Made by a program: the position numbers and the translations under genes. Below are positions 11,096 through 11,397 of a stretch of DNA of 11,397 nucleotides, piece by piece (position 1 is the first letter of the stretch; every line of letters starts with the position of its first letter). This stretch comes from CBDUMN01 sp965368335 (GTDB lineage: Bacteria > Pseudomonadota > Alphaproteobacteria > Rhodospirillales > JAPHRK01). The notes under the pieces are model-generated. The model ran no database searches, had not been told where the DNA came from, and was given only the letters and a program-made list of their open reading frames with translations. The stretch covers positions 1 through 11,397 of the forward strand of contig CBDUMN010000103.1 in assembly GCA_965368335.1 (NCBI GenBank), given 5' to 3'.

Positions 11096-11112
11096 TAGAA
11101 TGAGGACGGAAA

Positions 11113-11343
11113 ATGAGACTTCACCCTAATTGGAGACGGATAGCCGGGCCGCTTTTGCTCGCTTTCGGACTATTTATGATTTTCTTCGCTAACACCATGA
11201 TGGGGCTGGTGGATAAGCATGGTGAAGGAGTTGGGGGCGGAAGTTTTGATCTATGGCACGGAGTCTTGGTCATTGCAGCAATTTCGTCCACTTTAGGCTC
11301 ATGGTGGACTTATAAATCACTGCATGACGACCACACAAGGTAA
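11113..11343 (+). CDS. Two-pass small membrane protein (76 residues)
   Basis: A basic N-terminus (MRLHPNWRR) is followed by hydrophobic segments at about 11-32 and 47-66, with a glycine-rich loop (GEGVGGG) between. Both ends should lie in the cytoplasm. The start has its own ribosome site GAGGACGG just before the ATG, like left-arm genes, because the element lies too far upstream. It ends His-Thr-Arg through ACA AGG TAA of the next element. No family was recognised. Confidence 0.74.
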   Translation: MRLHPNWRRIAGPLLLAFGLFMIFFANTMMGLVDKHGEGVGGGSFDLWHGVLVIAAISSTLGSWWTYKSLHDDHTR

Positions 11344-11346
11344 ACC
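11332..11346 (+). repeat. Right-arm start-associated element, copy 13
   Basis: Reads CACACAAGGTAAACC. The usual TGA is TAA here, and it still stops the upstream gene (11341-11343). The change weakens the ribosome site. Confidence 0.84.
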
Positions 11347-11350
11347 GAGC

Positions 11351-11397
11351 ATGGGAATCATAGAAAAAATCTTTTGGCCTCAAAAAGTCGAAAAGAT
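11351..11397 (+). CDS. 5' end of a hypothetical protein gene, cut by the window edge
   Basis: The ATG lies 4 nt after the last element and reads MGIIEKIFWPQKVEK to the edge without a stop. The spacing matches other right-arm starts. Fifteen residues are too few to assign a family. Confidence 0.6.
   Translation, partial: MGIIEKIFWPQKVEK

Larger units (their letters stand above)
10766..11096 (+). repeat. 331-bp direct repeat, copy B (cassette)
   Basis: Counterpart of 7130-7460, offset by 3,636 bp and with two synonymous differences (10792 and 10825). Recombination between the copies would remove the ten genes from 7462 to 10756 together with one cassette copy. Confidence 0.95.

Overview
The window reads like accessory DNA of a tailed bacteriophage, or less likely a phage-like plasmid, of a proteobacterium. 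An alphaproteobacterial host is my guess and is not proven. The reasons are very tight packing of short genes of about 50 to 220 codons, almost all of unknown function, many small membrane proteins, a few phage-type small-protein families, and no structural, replication or metabolic gene in view. Host and phage identity are inferences.

The layout is two divergent gene arrays. The left arm (about 1-6382) is entirely minus strand: 18 complete genes, the 5' end of a 19th, and a gene-free stretch of about 360 bp (5632-5990) rich in RNA-like hairpins. The right arm (about 6474-11397) is entirely plus strand: 14 complete genes and the start of a 15th. Between them (6383-6473) lies a compact divergent control region with a clear rightward sigma70-type promoter (TTGACC, 17 bp, TATTAT) and a weaker leftward candidate. 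The first rightward gene encodes a serine-resolvase-like protein with an intact Hin-type helix-turn-helix but without the catalytic serine and the two conserved arginines. It looks like a recombinase fold reused as a DNA-binding protein, possibly the regulator of the two arms.

The most striking feature is a family of 15-bp elements in almost every gap between genes, 13 in each arm and always in gene orientation. Left-arm copies read CCYACAARAGGCACC and sit 2-12 nt after a stop codon and 15-24 nt before the next start, usually with a separate GAGGA-type ribosome site in between. Right-arm copies read CCYACAAGGTGAACC and sit 1-4 nt before the next ATG. The right-arm copy is itself the ribosome site, and in 6 of 13 cases its TGA or TAA is the stop codon of the preceding gene, which gives those proteins a shared Thr-Arg C-terminus. 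The two versions have the same length and the same ends and differ only in the core. Gene pairs that overlap or nearly abut lack the element.

A 331-bp cassette (gene plus flanking elements) is duplicated 3,636 bp apart in the right arm with two synonymous differences, and its ends fall inside the elements. This suggests that the elements also act as recombination joints for gene shuffling. Other links are a diverged protein pair with one member in each arm (1572-1976 and 7462-7842), a DWW-x2-N-x-P motif shared by two adjacent left-arm genes, and many one- to three-pass membrane or exported small proteins. Together this looks like a modular array of host-interaction genes whose translation, and perhaps assembly, depends on start-associated repeats.
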